From Streptomyces sp. NBC_00568 (lineage in GTDB: Bacteria > Actinomycetota > Actinomycetes > Streptomycetales > Streptomycetaceae), in contig NZ_JAPENW010000001.1 of assembly GCF_026341855.1 (NCBI RefSeq), positions 3,029,001 to 3,093,000 on the forward strand: a stretch of DNA of 64,000 bases, written 5' to 3'. Of this stretch, positions 51,178 through 60,279 are shown piece after piece. Under the pieces are notes generated by a model. The model was not told the DNA's origin. It saw only the letters and a program-made list of their open reading frames with translations, and ran no database searches. The first letter of the stretch is position 1. Every line of letters begins with the position of its first letter. The translations under genes were made by a program, and so were the position numbers.

Positions 51178-51905
51178 GCTCGCCCACCTCCGCCCTTCAG
51201 AGCAGTTGAATCGCTTGGCCCTGCGTCACGGGATCCCGCCTCGCGCGGTCCCGCTGCGGGTGGGACGGATGTCCCCTGCGTCCGGTTCCGTCCGCCACCC
51301 GACTTCTTCCCCTCCTCGTCATCCGAGTTCTCCGTACGGAGATGGGTGAGAAGGGGAAGGAGTCTGGCTCTGCCGCGTGCGCAGCGGCTCTTCACCGTGC
51401 CGGTCGGCACATCGAGGATGCGGGCCGCCTCGGCTACGGGGTAGCCCTGCATGTCCACCAGGACGAGGGCGGCGCGCTGGTCGGCCGGGAGAGTGCCCAG
51501 GGCGTCGATGAGCTCCCTGTGGAGGTCATTGCGCTCAGCCGGAGCGGAGGCTGACTCGTGAGGTTCGAGGAGCTGTTCCAGGCGCTGCGTGTCATCGACG
51601 GGAGACGTCCTTCTGGAGGCCGCCTTGCGGGCGCGGTCCAGGCAGGCATTCACCGTGATGCGGTGCAGCCAGGTCGTGACGGCCGACTGGCCCCGGAAGG
51701 TGTGGGCGGCCCGATAGGCCGAGACGAGTGCGTCCTGGACCGCGTCAGCGGCCTCCTCGCGGTCTCCCAGCGTCCGCAGGGCCACGGCCCACAGGCGGTC
51801 GCGGTGACGCCGTACGAGCTCACCGAAGGCTTCGGGATCGCCTTCGACGTGGCGGGCCAGGAGGTCCTGATCGCTTGCGTCGCCGTACGCGGCTTCGTCG
51901 GCCAT
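51174..51905 (-). CDS. sigM: ECF RNA polymerase sigma factor SigM
   Basis: A 243-residue ECF sigma factor. Region 2 (LLARHVEGDPEAFGELVRRHRDRLWAVALRTLGDREEAADAVQDALVSAYRAAHTFRG) and region 4 (LPADQRAALVLVDMQGYPVAEAARILDVPTGTVKSRCARGRARL) are complete. The Ser/Gly-rich tail of about 50 residues is longer than usual. Coupled to its anti-sigma factor and located beside trxBA, as sigM is in Mycobacterium and Streptomyces. The ATG has GGGGAGGGAGG upstream. Confidence 0.94.
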   Translation of the reverse strand: MADEAAYGDASDQDLLARHVEGDPEAFGELVRRHRDRLWAVALRTLGDREEAADAVQDALVSAYRAAHTFRGQSAVTTWLHRITVNACLDRARKAASRRTSPVDDTQRLEQLLEPHESASAPAERNDLHRELIDALGTLPADQRAALVLVDMQGYPVAEAARILDVPTGTVKSRCARGRARLLPLLTHLRTENSDDEEGKKSGGGRNRTQGTSVPPAAGPREAGSRDAGPSDSTALKGGGGRA

Positions 51906-51973
51906 CGGACCTCCCTCCCCTCCGTCGACGAGCGTCAGCCGGTGAACTTCACATCCGTGATGGCCAGGGTGTT

Positions 51974-53665
51974 CTAGCTGGTCACCTTGATGTCCACCAC
52001 TCTGCCCCGGTAGGTGCCGTCATCCGTTTGCGGCAGCTGTGTCAGCCAGACCAGCAAGTACCGTGTCTTGACGGGTTTGACGGGCTTGAGTGACACGGCC
52101 GTACCCGAGCCGTTGGCGACCTTGGAGTAGCCGTTGAAGGAGAGCGGCTCCTTGGCTGTGTCACCTGAGGCGGCGCGCAGTTCGACGGAAGTGGCCCCCA
52201 CGAAGGAGACGGTCACCTTCCCGACTTGCTGGACCTTGCCGAGATCGAGGATGACGCCGAGCCCTGGCTTCAACCGTCCGAAGTCCGCGCTCTTGTAGAA
52301 GTCCGTCTGCCAGTACGTGCCCGAAGCGCTGTCGTAGACCTTGTCTATGTCGGAAGGCTTTTCGGAACCGTCGCCGAACGGGTCGAAATCGCGCGCACCG
52401 CTGATCGCGATCGGCTTGACCGGCTTGGTCTTGTCGCCGGTCTTGTCGTTGCCGTCCGTCGTCTGGGTCTGCTTGGTGTCGTCGGACTTGCCGTGATCCA
52501 TCAGAGCGTCCGCGAGCTGCCAACTGCCCAGGCCCAGAGCGGCGATGAGAAGCGCCGAGACGGCCCACTTCAGCGCCTTGCCGGTACGGCTCTGCAGCGG
52601 GGGCGGCGGAGCCTGCACAGGCTGGGGGACGCCCGGACGCGCCGACTGGCGGCCGTAGGTGCCCTGCTGGTACGTCGTGCGCTGATACTCGGGCGGTGCG
52701 GTGAACACGGGCTCCGGCGGGCGGATGCGCGGCATCTCGCTGATCGCCTTCACGAGCTCCTCAGGCGTGGTGCACGGGGACTCGTGGCGGGAGGCGGTCG
52801 CGCCGTCGTTGGCGAGCGCGCGCATGGCGAGCTCCGACAGACCTCGGTGGACACCGGCGCGCACCTGGTCGGGCGCGATGAGCCCGACGCCCTTGGGGAG
52901 CCCCGACAGGCCGTAGGCATCGTTCTCGTACGGCCAGCGCTGGGTCAGGGAGGCGTACAGGAGTGCCCCGATCGCCTCCGTGTCGGAGCGCTGAGGAGTG
53001 TCGGAACTGATGCCGCGGAGTGCCGCGTTCACGGCGAGCCCGCGGATGCGCCACTGGCCGGACGACGTGCGGAGCACGGCGCCGGGGGTCAGCTTCAGGT
53101 GCGCGAGGCCCTCGCGGTGTGCGGCGGCCATCGCCTGGGAGACCTGACTGACCATCTGGTAGGCCTCGTGCACCTCCAGGGGGCTCGCGGCAAGGAGCGC
53201 CGTGAGCTCCGTGGCGTCCGGCAGCCACTCGTGCACCACATAGACAAGGTCGTTCTCCTCGACCGCGTCCAGGACCTGGACGAACCGGGGATCGCCCAGC
53301 AGGGCGGAGGAACGGGCCGCCGCCAGTACCGAGCGGGCCCGCGGATGATCGGCGGGCAGCAGGTGCACACCGACGGCACGACGAAGCTTCTCGTCCATCG
53401 CGCGCCAACTGCTGAAACCGTCCAGACGGGTGACGCACTCTTCGAGGCGGTAGCGCCTGGCGAGTTTGTGACCACTGTGCAGTTCGGGCGGTGAGGCCTT
53501 TCCGGGACTCTCGGTCCCGCCGCTCCCCTGTGCCTCTTCGCTGTCCGTTTCCCGCTCCCGGTTTTGGGCCACCCCGTCGGACGTGGTTTGGTCCGCCTTG
53601 GCGGTCAGCGGTTCGTCACCGCTGTTGTCTGCCACGTCGACGGCAGCCGTGCTCCGTTCCGCCAC
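51974..53665 (-). CDS. Pseudokinase-domain membrane protein next to MurJ
   Basis: A 563-residue protein. Disordered N-terminus, then a kinase-like fold (about 65-330) that has lost all catalytic residues: the VAxK position reads VGVHL (no Lys), the HRD loop reads HLKLTPGAV and the DFG site reads RGL. After a Pro-rich linker come one transmembrane helix (about 378-398) and an extracellular beta-sandwich resembling F5/8-type carbohydrate-binding domains. In M. tuberculosis the same modules are the C-terminal half of MviN/MurJ, which PknB phosphorylates and FhaA then binds. I chose the GTG at 53665 (AGGG 6 nt upstream); 53725 is an alternative. Confidence 0.88.
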   Translation of the reverse strand: MAERSTAAVDVADNSGDEPLTAKADQTTSDGVAQNRERETDSEEAQGSGGTESPGKASPPELHSGHKLARRYRLEECVTRLDGFSSWRAMDEKLRRAVGVHLLPADHPRARSVLAAARSSALLGDPRFVQVLDAVEENDLVYVVHEWLPDATELTALLAASPLEVHEAYQMVSQVSQAMAAAHREGLAHLKLTPGAVLRTSSGQWRIRGLAVNAALRGISSDTPQRSDTEAIGALLYASLTQRWPYENDAYGLSGLPKGVGLIAPDQVRAGVHRGLSELAMRALANDGATASRHESPCTTPEELVKAISEMPRIRPPEPVFTAPPEYQRTTYQQGTYGRQSARPGVPQPVQAPPPPLQSRTGKALKWAVSALLIAALGLGSWQLADALMDHGKSDDTKQTQTTDGNDKTGDKTKPVKPIAISGARDFDPFGDGSEKPSDIDKVYDSASGTYWQTDFYKSADFGRLKPGLGVILDLGKVQQVGKVTVSFVGATSVELRAASGDTAKEPLSFNGYSKVANGSGTAVSLKPVKPVKTRYLLVWLTQLPQTDDGTYRGRVVDIKVTS

Positions 53666-53783
53666 CGTCGTCCCTGCCTCCCCATCCGTTGCGCGCTGTC
53701 CGACGCAGAAACCAATTGTGCCCACAGTCCGGCGCTATGCACGACACACGGCGACAGACGATGGTTGTGCACGTACCCCCGCC

Positions 53784-56030
53784 TCAGCGCCCCAGGCGCC
53801 CGCGGACCATTCCGACCATTGAGTTGAGTTCTTCGATGCGCATCTTGCGCGCGGCGATGTAGAAGACACCGAGCAGGGCGATCGATCCGACGACGAGCGC
53901 CGCGATCGAACCGAACACCCCGTGCCCGAGGGCCTGGGTGATCGCAAAGCCTACGGCGCCGCCCACCACGGCGCCCGGGATGGACGCCAGGCACAGACGC
54001 GCGTACGTGCGCATCACGCGGGCGCCGTCCAGGTCGCCGCCCAGCCGCCTGCGCAGCCGCTGCCAGGCCACTCCGACGCCCACGGCGTACGCCAGTCCGT
54101 ACGCGCCGGCCATGCCGACGACCGCCCACTGTGCGGGCAGCACCACGTAACAGACGGCCGACGCCGCCGCGTTGACGGCGGCCACGATGACCGTGTTGTA
54201 GAAGGGGGTGCGGGTGTCCTCGTAGGCGTAGAAGCCACGCAGGACCACGTACTGCACCGAGAAGGGGATCAGGCCGAGCGCGAAGGCCATGAGGACATAG
54301 CCCTGTGACTGGGCGGCCTGGAGGCCGCTGGAGCCGAAGAGCAGGGTGCACATGGGGATGCCGAGCGCGACGAACATGAAGGCGACCGGGACGATCGCCA
54401 CCGCCGAGGTCCGCAGACCCTGGGAGATGTCGTCACGAACGGCGCCCGGGTCACCGTCGTGGGCCGCTCGCGAGATCCGCGGAAGCATGGCCGCCATGAC
54501 GGAGACCGTGATGATCGCCTGCGGCATGCCCCAGATCAGCTGGGCGTTGGAGTAGGCCAGGATGCCCGCTCCGCTCTTGCCCGACGCCTTTTGCGCGGCG
54601 GTCGCCAACTGCGTGACGACGAGGACGCCCGCCTGGTTGGCGAGGACGAAGAGCACGGTCCACTTGGCGAGCTGGACGGCCTTGCCGAGGCCGTGGCCCC
54701 TCCAGTCGAAGCGCGGACGGAACCGGAAGCCCGTCTCGCGCAGGTACGGAACCATCGCCACGGCCTGCACGACCAGGCCGAGCAGGGTGCCGATGCCCAG
54801 CAGCCGGAGGCCGTCCGGCGGGATGTTGTTCACCGACATGCCGGAGTGCCGGGCGGTCCCGTAGACCCAGAGGAACAGGCCGAAAGTGGAGATCATGACG
54901 ATGTTGTTCAGGACCGGAGTCCACATCATCGCGCCGAACTTCCCGCGGGCGTTGAGGATCTGGCCCATGACCACATGGACGCCCATGAAGAAGATCGTGG
55001 GCAGGCAGTACCGGGCGAAGGTGACGGCCACGTTGTTGGCCGCCGGGTCGCTCGCGATGGCGTCCGACATCAGCTGGATCAGCAGCGGTGCGATAAATAC
55101 CGCGGCGGTGACGATCACAGCGAGGGCGACCATGACCAGCGTCAGCAGACGGTTGGCGTACGCCTCGCCACCGTCGTCGTCCTCCTTCATGGACCGCACC
55201 AGCTGGGGCACGAAGACCGAGTTGAGTCCGCCGCCGACGGTCAGGATGTAGATCATCGTCGGCAGGGTGTACGCGACGGTCCAGGCGTCACCGAGCGTCG
55301 CCGCCCCCAGAGCGGCCGTGATGATCATGGTGCGTACGAAGCCGGTGAGACGGGACACCAGCGTGCCCGCCGCCATCACGGCACTCGACTTCAGCAAGCC
55401 GGAGGCACGGCCGCCGGACTTCGCCGGAGCGGCCGCGGGCGCTGATACCGGAGCCTCGGCGGCGGCCGGAGCCGGCTCAGGCGCCGGCGCCGGAACCGCG
55501 GGGGAGGCATAGGCGTGACGGACGCCGCCCTGCTGCTGGTCGCGGAAGAGGTGAGCGAAGGCGTCTGGCTCATGCTGCTCCTCCCCGGCCTGGGTGACCA
55601 GGTCGTCCACCCCTACGTACTGGGTGGTCCGGGCGTCGTCGCCGTACGGCAGGTGCCGCGTCGGCCCGGCCGGCTCCGGAGGGGGCGTCTGGGCCCACAC
55701 CCGCGGGTCGGGGGCGTACTGCGGCGTGGGCGGCTGGGAGTAGAGCGGCTGCTGGGGCGCGTACGTCCCGGGCGCCGGCGGAGGGTGCGCGGCACGGTCG
55801 TAGAGCGCCTCCGCCACCGGATCCTGAGCCGAGAGGTCCTGCGCCCGGTAAGGATCCTGGTTGTAGGCGTCCTGGAGGTACATGTCCGCGGGAGCCCCCG
55901 GCGGCATCTGGCCGGGCTCCGGCGTGCCCTCGGGGTAGCCGGAGCGGCCCGCGTCCTGGTCCGGGTAGTCCTCGGGGTAGCCCGAGGATCCCGCGCCCTG
56001 GCCGCGGTCACCGTCGTACGGCGCGTTCAT
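53784..56030 (-). CDS. murJ: Lipid II flippase MurJ (MviN)
   Basis: A 748-residue MOP-superfamily flippase that moves lipid II across the membrane. The first 210 residues are cytoplasmic and disordered (Tyr/Pro/Gln/Asp-rich). The transporter begins at SGGRASGLLKSSAVMAAGTLVSRLTGFVR and has about 14 transmembrane helices. The family motifs GGGLNSVFVPQLVR and GFYAYEDTRTPFYN are present. The adjacent downstream gene encodes the pseudokinase partner. ATG start. Confidence 0.94.
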   Translation of the reverse strand: MNAPYDGDRGQGAGSSGYPEDYPDQDAGRSGYPEGTPEPGQMPPGAPADMYLQDAYNQDPYRAQDLSAQDPVAEALYDRAAHPPPAPGTYAPQQPLYSQPPTPQYAPDPRVWAQTPPPEPAGPTRHLPYGDDARTTQYVGVDDLVTQAGEEQHEPDAFAHLFRDQQQGGVRHAYASPAVPAPAPEPAPAAAEAPVSAPAAAPAKSGGRASGLLKSSAVMAAGTLVSRLTGFVRTMIITAALGAATLGDAWTVAYTLPTMIYILTVGGGLNSVFVPQLVRSMKEDDDGGEAYANRLLTLVMVALAVIVTAAVFIAPLLIQLMSDAIASDPAANNVAVTFARYCLPTIFFMGVHVVMGQILNARGKFGAMMWTPVLNNIVMISTFGLFLWVYGTARHSGMSVNNIPPDGLRLLGIGTLLGLVVQAVAMVPYLRETGFRFRPRFDWRGHGLGKAVQLAKWTVLFVLANQAGVLVVTQLATAAQKASGKSGAGILAYSNAQLIWGMPQAIITVSVMAAMLPRISRAAHDGDPGAVRDDISQGLRTSAVAIVPVAFMFVALGIPMCTLLFGSSGLQAAQSQGYVLMAFALGLIPFSVQYVVLRGFYAYEDTRTPFYNTVIVAAVNAAASAVCYVVLPAQWAVVGMAGAYGLAYAVGVGVAWQRLRRRLGGDLDGARVMRTYARLCLASIPGAVVGGAVGFAITQALGHGVFGSIAALVVGSIALLGVFYIAARKMRIEELNSMVGMVRGRLGR

Positions 56031-56076
56031 GGTTACCCCACCTCATCGTCCCCGGGCCCACCGGCCACGACATCGC

Positions 56077-58536
56077 TCAACGGTCCACTCTCTCACCCGT
56101 GCCGGACGGGTCGGCGCTTTCCGATGCGGTGTCCGGTGTCGGGTCACTCGGCTGCTCCGGGTCGTCTGCCCCGGACACCGAGCCGGAAGCCCGTTCGGGA
56201 CCGTCCTCGGAGTCTTCAGTGTGCTCAGTGTCCACGGTGCCGTCCGTGTCCTTGCGCACACCCCCCGCCTCGGGACCGTCCTCCTGCTCTCCCTCGGCCT
56301 GCCGGGCCGCCGCGCGCTTACGCTGCGTGTACATCCGGAAACCGGCGAGTACGAGAAGCAGGACACCGCCGCCGATGACGAGCATCACCGTGGAGGTGAT
56401 CTCGGTGACCTTCACCTCGAAGGAGACCGCATCGCCGTACGGCTGCCCGTCCTCCGTGTAGAGCTGGGCGGTGACCTTGACCGGACCGTTGGCCTTGGTG
56501 GAGGTCGTGAACTTCACCGACTGACTGTGCTCGCCCGCGACCTGGATCGGCTGCGGGCCATTGCCGATCTTGAGGCGGGTGGGCTGCCCCGACGTGAGGC
56601 GCAGCACCAGATGGTCGACGCCCTGCACGAGGTTGTTCTGGACCGTCACGGGGATCGTGGCGCTGCGCCCCGAGAGCTTCGCGTCCGACTTCTCGATGAG
56701 ATGCACCAGGCCCATGAGCCCGTCGAGGTAATTGTCCACACCTGTGCGGAAGGCCTTCGCCTCCGTCGGGCGACCACGCCAGGACACGGACATCCCCCGG
56801 TCTATGGCCCGGCCGAACGGTGTGACCACACGGGACTCGTCGGTGAGGATCAACCGGAACTTGTCGAGCTTGCTCTGCGTCTCCTGGATCCGTGCGAAGG
56901 CCTTACTCGGCAGTTCCCGGTGGCGCAGTGCCGTCGGGTACGAGGACGTGGGCGGCACCTTGGTGGTGGCGCCGGGGTCCGGCTTGGCCTTGGCGGCCTC
57001 GGCCAGCCCCTGGGACTCCGACCAGGTCCCCTGCTGGAGCACCCGCAGCGCCTCGGCCATGGACTGCGCCTGACTCGCGGTGGGCATCCGCTGCGGGGCG
57101 ACGACGATGCTGCGCTCGTCGTCCGACTGCTGGTTGATCATCAGGCTCTGGGCCAGGAACTTCTGGACGGCGAGCGTGGAGTTGTCGGCCTTCAGCATGT
57201 CGCCCTGGAACGCGGTGGAGAGCCGCTCGTCCGCGACCACCGCCGTCGTCCCGCCACCGATGGGGCGTGCGGCGCTCGGCGTGTACGACAGGCCACCCGT
57301 CTCCCGGAGGCTGTCGCTGCGGGCGATCACCTTGTCCGCGCCGGCCGAAGTGGCCACCTTCACGATCGACGGGTCCACGGCTCCGTCCACGGGCCAGGCG
57401 AACTCCGTGCTCGGCTTCACGTGGACGATCGTCTCCACCGTGTCTGCGGCCACATCGGTGGCGTCCTTGAGGTGGCTCAGGGAACCGGTGACCACCTTGC
57501 CGTGGTGGGCGAGTGAGGCGAGGTCGGGGTCGGCGAAGGGGAGCGCGACGACGTTCTGGTTCTGGACCGCCTTCTCCAGCTTGTTGAGCCAGGCGTTGGC
57601 CACCGCCCGGTTCTGCCCGGCGACGGTCGTGCCGTCCTCCTGCTGGATCCGGTACCCGCCTCCCATGGCGTCGACGGAGGCCAGCAGGTCCGGGTCAAGG
57701 ACCCAGGTGACATCGAGTCCGCTGCCGAGCGACAGGAGCTGGTCCAGGCGCCCGCCCGGGGCGATCTCCGCGGCCAGGTCGTCGTTCTTGAAGACGGGCG
57801 TCTGCTGTTCGTCGGAACCGGTCTCCGCCGTGAGGTGGACGGTGGAGATGAGCGGCCAGAGGTAGGTCGTCCTGGTTTTCGTGTCCGCAGCGTCGGGCTG
57901 CCAGGGCAGGAACGTCCGCTCGATACCGAGGACCTGGTCCCACTGCTGAGCGGTGGTCCGGCCCGTGAGCGAGACTCCGAGCTGATAGACGCCGTCGGCT
58001 CCGAGGTCGAGCTCCTTGACGGGCACCGAGATGCTGAAGTGCTGCGAGCTCCCGGAGGCGAGCTTGGCGACCTTCGCGACGTACTTGCCCCCGACCTCCG
58101 CCGCGTCGAGGCCCGGCTGGAAACTGGTTCGCTTCGCGACGGTGTCGATGGCGGAGCGGGTGTTCAGGGACGGCCCGACGCGGATGCCTACGTGGGCATC
58201 CGTGACGGTCTGCCTGCTCTTGTTGGTGACCGAGCCGGAGACCGTGATCGTGTCGCCGTCAGTGGGGGTGCTGGGGCTCAGCGAGTCGAGGCTGATGTCG
58301 ACCGTGCCGGACCCCGTGGCATCGGCCACAGAGGCCCGCTCAGCGGCTTGAGAGGGGGTACTCAAGGGCAGCTGGAGCAGCCCGGCCAGCAGCGGCGCCC
58401 CGGCCAGCAGTGCACCGCTGCGCCGGAGCCACCGGCGGGCAGGTGAGGGACTCGTCCCTTGGAAGTCTGCCGCCTCGGCCACGCGCTCGCCCGTCCTCGT
58501 CGTCGTCAGTGGTCGTCGGAATGTGCGTCCACGCAT
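56077..58536 (-). CDS. DUF6049 family secreted membrane protein
   Basis: An 819-residue protein, the counterpart of Rv3909 next to MviN in Mycobacterium. N-terminal signal peptide (basic RRWLRRSGALLAGAPLLAGLL, cleavage near SQAAERAS), a large extracellular part with Ig-like beta segments (VDISLDSLSPSTPTDGDTI; a second near 640-720), one C-terminal transmembrane helix (about 728-750) and an acidic cytoplasmic tail of about 65 residues. Start ATG at 58536 lacks a ribosome site; a GTG 18 codons on is possible. It leads the murJ operon (gap 46 bp). Function unknown; it probably assists cell-wall export. Confidence 0.88.
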   Translation of the reverse strand: MRGRTFRRPLTTTRTGERVAEAADFQGTSPSPARRWLRRSGALLAGAPLLAGLLQLPLSTPSQAAERASVADATGSGTVDISLDSLSPSTPTDGDTITVSGSVTNKSRQTVTDAHVGIRVGPSLNTRSAIDTVAKRTSFQPGLDAAEVGGKYVAKVAKLASGSSQHFSISVPVKELDLGADGVYQLGVSLTGRTTAQQWDQVLGIERTFLPWQPDAADTKTRTTYLWPLISTVHLTAETGSDEQQTPVFKNDDLAAEIAPGGRLDQLLSLGSGLDVTWVLDPDLLASVDAMGGGYRIQQEDGTTVAGQNRAVANAWLNKLEKAVQNQNVVALPFADPDLASLAHHGKVVTGSLSHLKDATDVAADTVETIVHVKPSTEFAWPVDGAVDPSIVKVATSAGADKVIARSDSLRETGGLSYTPSAARPIGGGTTAVVADERLSTAFQGDMLKADNSTLAVQKFLAQSLMINQQSDDERSIVVAPQRMPTASQAQSMAEALRVLQQGTWSESQGLAEAAKAKPDPGATTKVPPTSSYPTALRHRELPSKAFARIQETQSKLDKFRLILTDESRVVTPFGRAIDRGMSVSWRGRPTEAKAFRTGVDNYLDGLMGLVHLIEKSDAKLSGRSATIPVTVQNNLVQGVDHLVLRLTSGQPTRLKIGNGPQPIQVAGEHSQSVKFTTSTKANGPVKVTAQLYTEDGQPYGDAVSFEVKVTEITSTVMLVIGGGVLLLVLAGFRMYTQRKRAAARQAEGEQEDGPEAGGVRKDTDGTVDTEHTEDSEDGPERASGSVSGADDPEQPSDPTPDTASESADPSGTGERVDR

Positions 58537-58704
58537 GGTAACGATGTGCGCTGAGAGGAAGTGCCGCGGAGTGGTCCACAAGATCGGGGGACAGCTCCGA
58601 CTGTCCTGTATGTGCGCGTATTGAGGCGGCGAAGAGAGAAGGGGCACGGAAGTGAGATTTATCGGGGCGCCCCCGGGGGCCTCGGCCACGTACCCTTTTC
58701 TGTT

Positions 58705-60171
58705 GTGCCGAACGCCAATGAAGACAATTCCAGTGCCCTGAGCCAGGTGCAGCGCCGCGCGGTGAGTGAACTGCTGCGGGTCTCCCCTGTCGCCGACGAG
58801 CTCGCCCGCCGTTTCCAGGAGGCGGGATTCTCGCTCGCCCTGGTCGGTGGCTCGGTCCGGGACGCGCTCCTCGGCCGGCTCGGCAATGACCTGGACTTCA
58901 CGACGGACGCCCGACCCGAGGACGTGCTGAAGATCGTCCGGCCCTGGGCGGACGCGGTGTGGGAGGTCGGGATCGCCTTCGGCACGGTGGGTGCGCAGAA
59001 GGATGCCCGTGTGGGCGATGTGGAGCAGTCGTTCCAGATCGAGATCACGACGTACCGCTCCGAGGCGTACGACCGGACCTCGCGCAAGCCGGAGGTGTCG
59101 TACGGCGACTCCATCGAGGAAGACCTCGTGCGTCGTGACTTCACGGTGAACGCGATGGCGGTCGCGCTGCCGGAGAAGGAGTTCATCGACCCGCACGGCG
59201 GTCTGGACGACCTGTCCGCTCGCGTCCTGCGCACCCCGGGCACCCCGGAGGCGTCGTTCTCCGACGATCCGCTGCGGATGATGCGGGCCGCGCGGTTCGC
59301 CGCGCAGCTCGACTTCGAGGTGGCACCCGAGGTCGTCGCCGCCATGACGGACATGGCCGGGCGTATCGAGATTGTCTCGGCGGAGCGCGTACGGGACGAG
59401 CTGAACAAGCTGATCCAGTCCGCCCACCCCCGCAAGGGGCTCACGCTGCTCGTCGACACCGGGCTCGCCGACCATGTGCTCCCGGAGCTCCCCGCGCTGC
59501 GGCTGGAGAGCGACGAGCATCACCGGCACAAGGACGTCTACGAACACACGCTGATCGTTCTGGAACAGGCGATGGCCCTGGAGGAGAACGGGCCCGATCT
59601 GACCCTCCGGCTCGCCGCGCTGCTCCACGACATCGGCAAGCCGCGGACGCGTCGCTTCGAGCAGGACGGGCGGGTCTCGTTCCACCACCACGAGATGGTG
59701 GGCGCCAAGATGACCAAGAAGCGTATGACGGCGCTCAAATACTCGAACGATCTCGTGAAGGACGTCTCACGTCTGGTCGAACTCCATCTGCGTTTCCACG
59801 GGTACGGCACCGGCGAGTGGACGGACTCCGCCGTTCGCCGCTACGTCCGGGACGCGGGCCCGCTGCTTGACCGTCTCCACAAGCTGACCCGCTCCGACTG
59901 CACCACGCGCAACAAGCGCAAGGCGACCGCGCTCTCCCGTGCCTACGACGGCCTCGAGGATCGCATCGCCCAGCTCAAGGAGCAGGAAGAACTCGACGCG
60001 ATCCGTCCCGACCTCGACGGCAACGAGATCATGGGGGTCCTGGGTATCGGCCCGGGCCCCGCTATCGGTCAGGCGTACAAGTTCTTGCTGGAGCTCCGAC
60101 TGGAGAACGGCCCGATGGAGCACGACGCCGCGGTGGCGGCGCTCAAGGAGTGGTGGGCCGAACAAGGCTGA
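58705..60171 (+). CDS. cca: CCA tRNA nucleotidyltransferase
   Basis: A 488-residue class II enzyme that adds or repairs the tRNA 3' CCA. Nucleotidyltransferase motif GGSVRD (48-53) with the acidic pair DLD (62-64), RRDFTVNAMA, and an HD domain (LLHDIGKPRT) giving phosphohydrolase activity. The GTG at 58705 (VPNANEDNSS) is chosen by conservation. There is no ribosome site; a TACCCT just upstream suggests a leaderless transcript. This matters here because the tRNA-Ala and tRNA-Ile genes lack CCA. Confidence 0.95.
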   Translation: MPNANEDNSSALSQVQRRAVSELLRVSPVADELARRFQEAGFSLALVGGSVRDALLGRLGNDLDFTTDARPEDVLKIVRPWADAVWEVGIAFGTVGAQKDARVGDVEQSFQIEITTYRSEAYDRTSRKPEVSYGDSIEEDLVRRDFTVNAMAVALPEKEFIDPHGGLDDLSARVLRTPGTPEASFSDDPLRMMRAARFAAQLDFEVAPEVVAAMTDMAGRIEIVSAERVRDELNKLIQSAHPRKGLTLLVDTGLADHVLPELPALRLESDEHHRHKDVYEHTLIVLEQAMALEENGPDLTLRLAALLHDIGKPRTRRFEQDGRVSFHHHEMVGAKMTKKRMTALKYSNDLVKDVSRLVELHLRFHGYGTGEWTDSAVRRYVRDAGPLLDRLHKLTRSDCTTRNKRKATALSRAYDGLEDRIAQLKEQEELDAIRPDLDGNEIMGVLGIGPGPAIGQAYKFLLELRLENGPMEHDAAVAALKEWWAEQG

Positions 60172-60192
60172 GGGACGGGCGACGGCGTCGAT

Positions 60193-60206
60193 GTTTCACG
60201 TGAAAC
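60193..60206. promoter_or_regulatory. parS: parS site within a 32-bp palindrome
   Basis: GTTTCACGTGAAAC at the centre of a perfect 32-bp palindrome (60184-60215) just after the cca stop. Confidence 0.93.
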
Positions 60207-60235
60207 ATCGACGCCGGGCGACACGAAGGGGCGGT

Positions 60236-60249
60236 GTTTCACGTGAAAC
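60236..60249. promoter_or_regulatory. parS: parS site within a 38-bp palindrome
   Basis: GTTTCACGTGAAAC at the centre of a perfect 38-bp palindrome (60224-60261) before the stop of the convergent LppU-family gene. Start-to-start distance to the previous parS is 43 bp. Confidence 0.93.
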
Positions 60250-60279
60250 ACCGCCCCTTCGCACATCTGGTTCTGCCGG

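Noticed and set aside
51906..51973. Possible ECF promoter (GAAGTT then CGTC) ahead of sigM
   Set aside because: The -35 does not match a usual GGAAC/GAAC core and the spacer is short; too weak to call, though SigM autoregulation is plausible.
57411..57432. parS-like sequence in the DUF6049 gene (around TTCACGTGGACG)
   Set aside because: It differs from the 14-bp consensus at about four positions, so it is probably a chance CACGTG.
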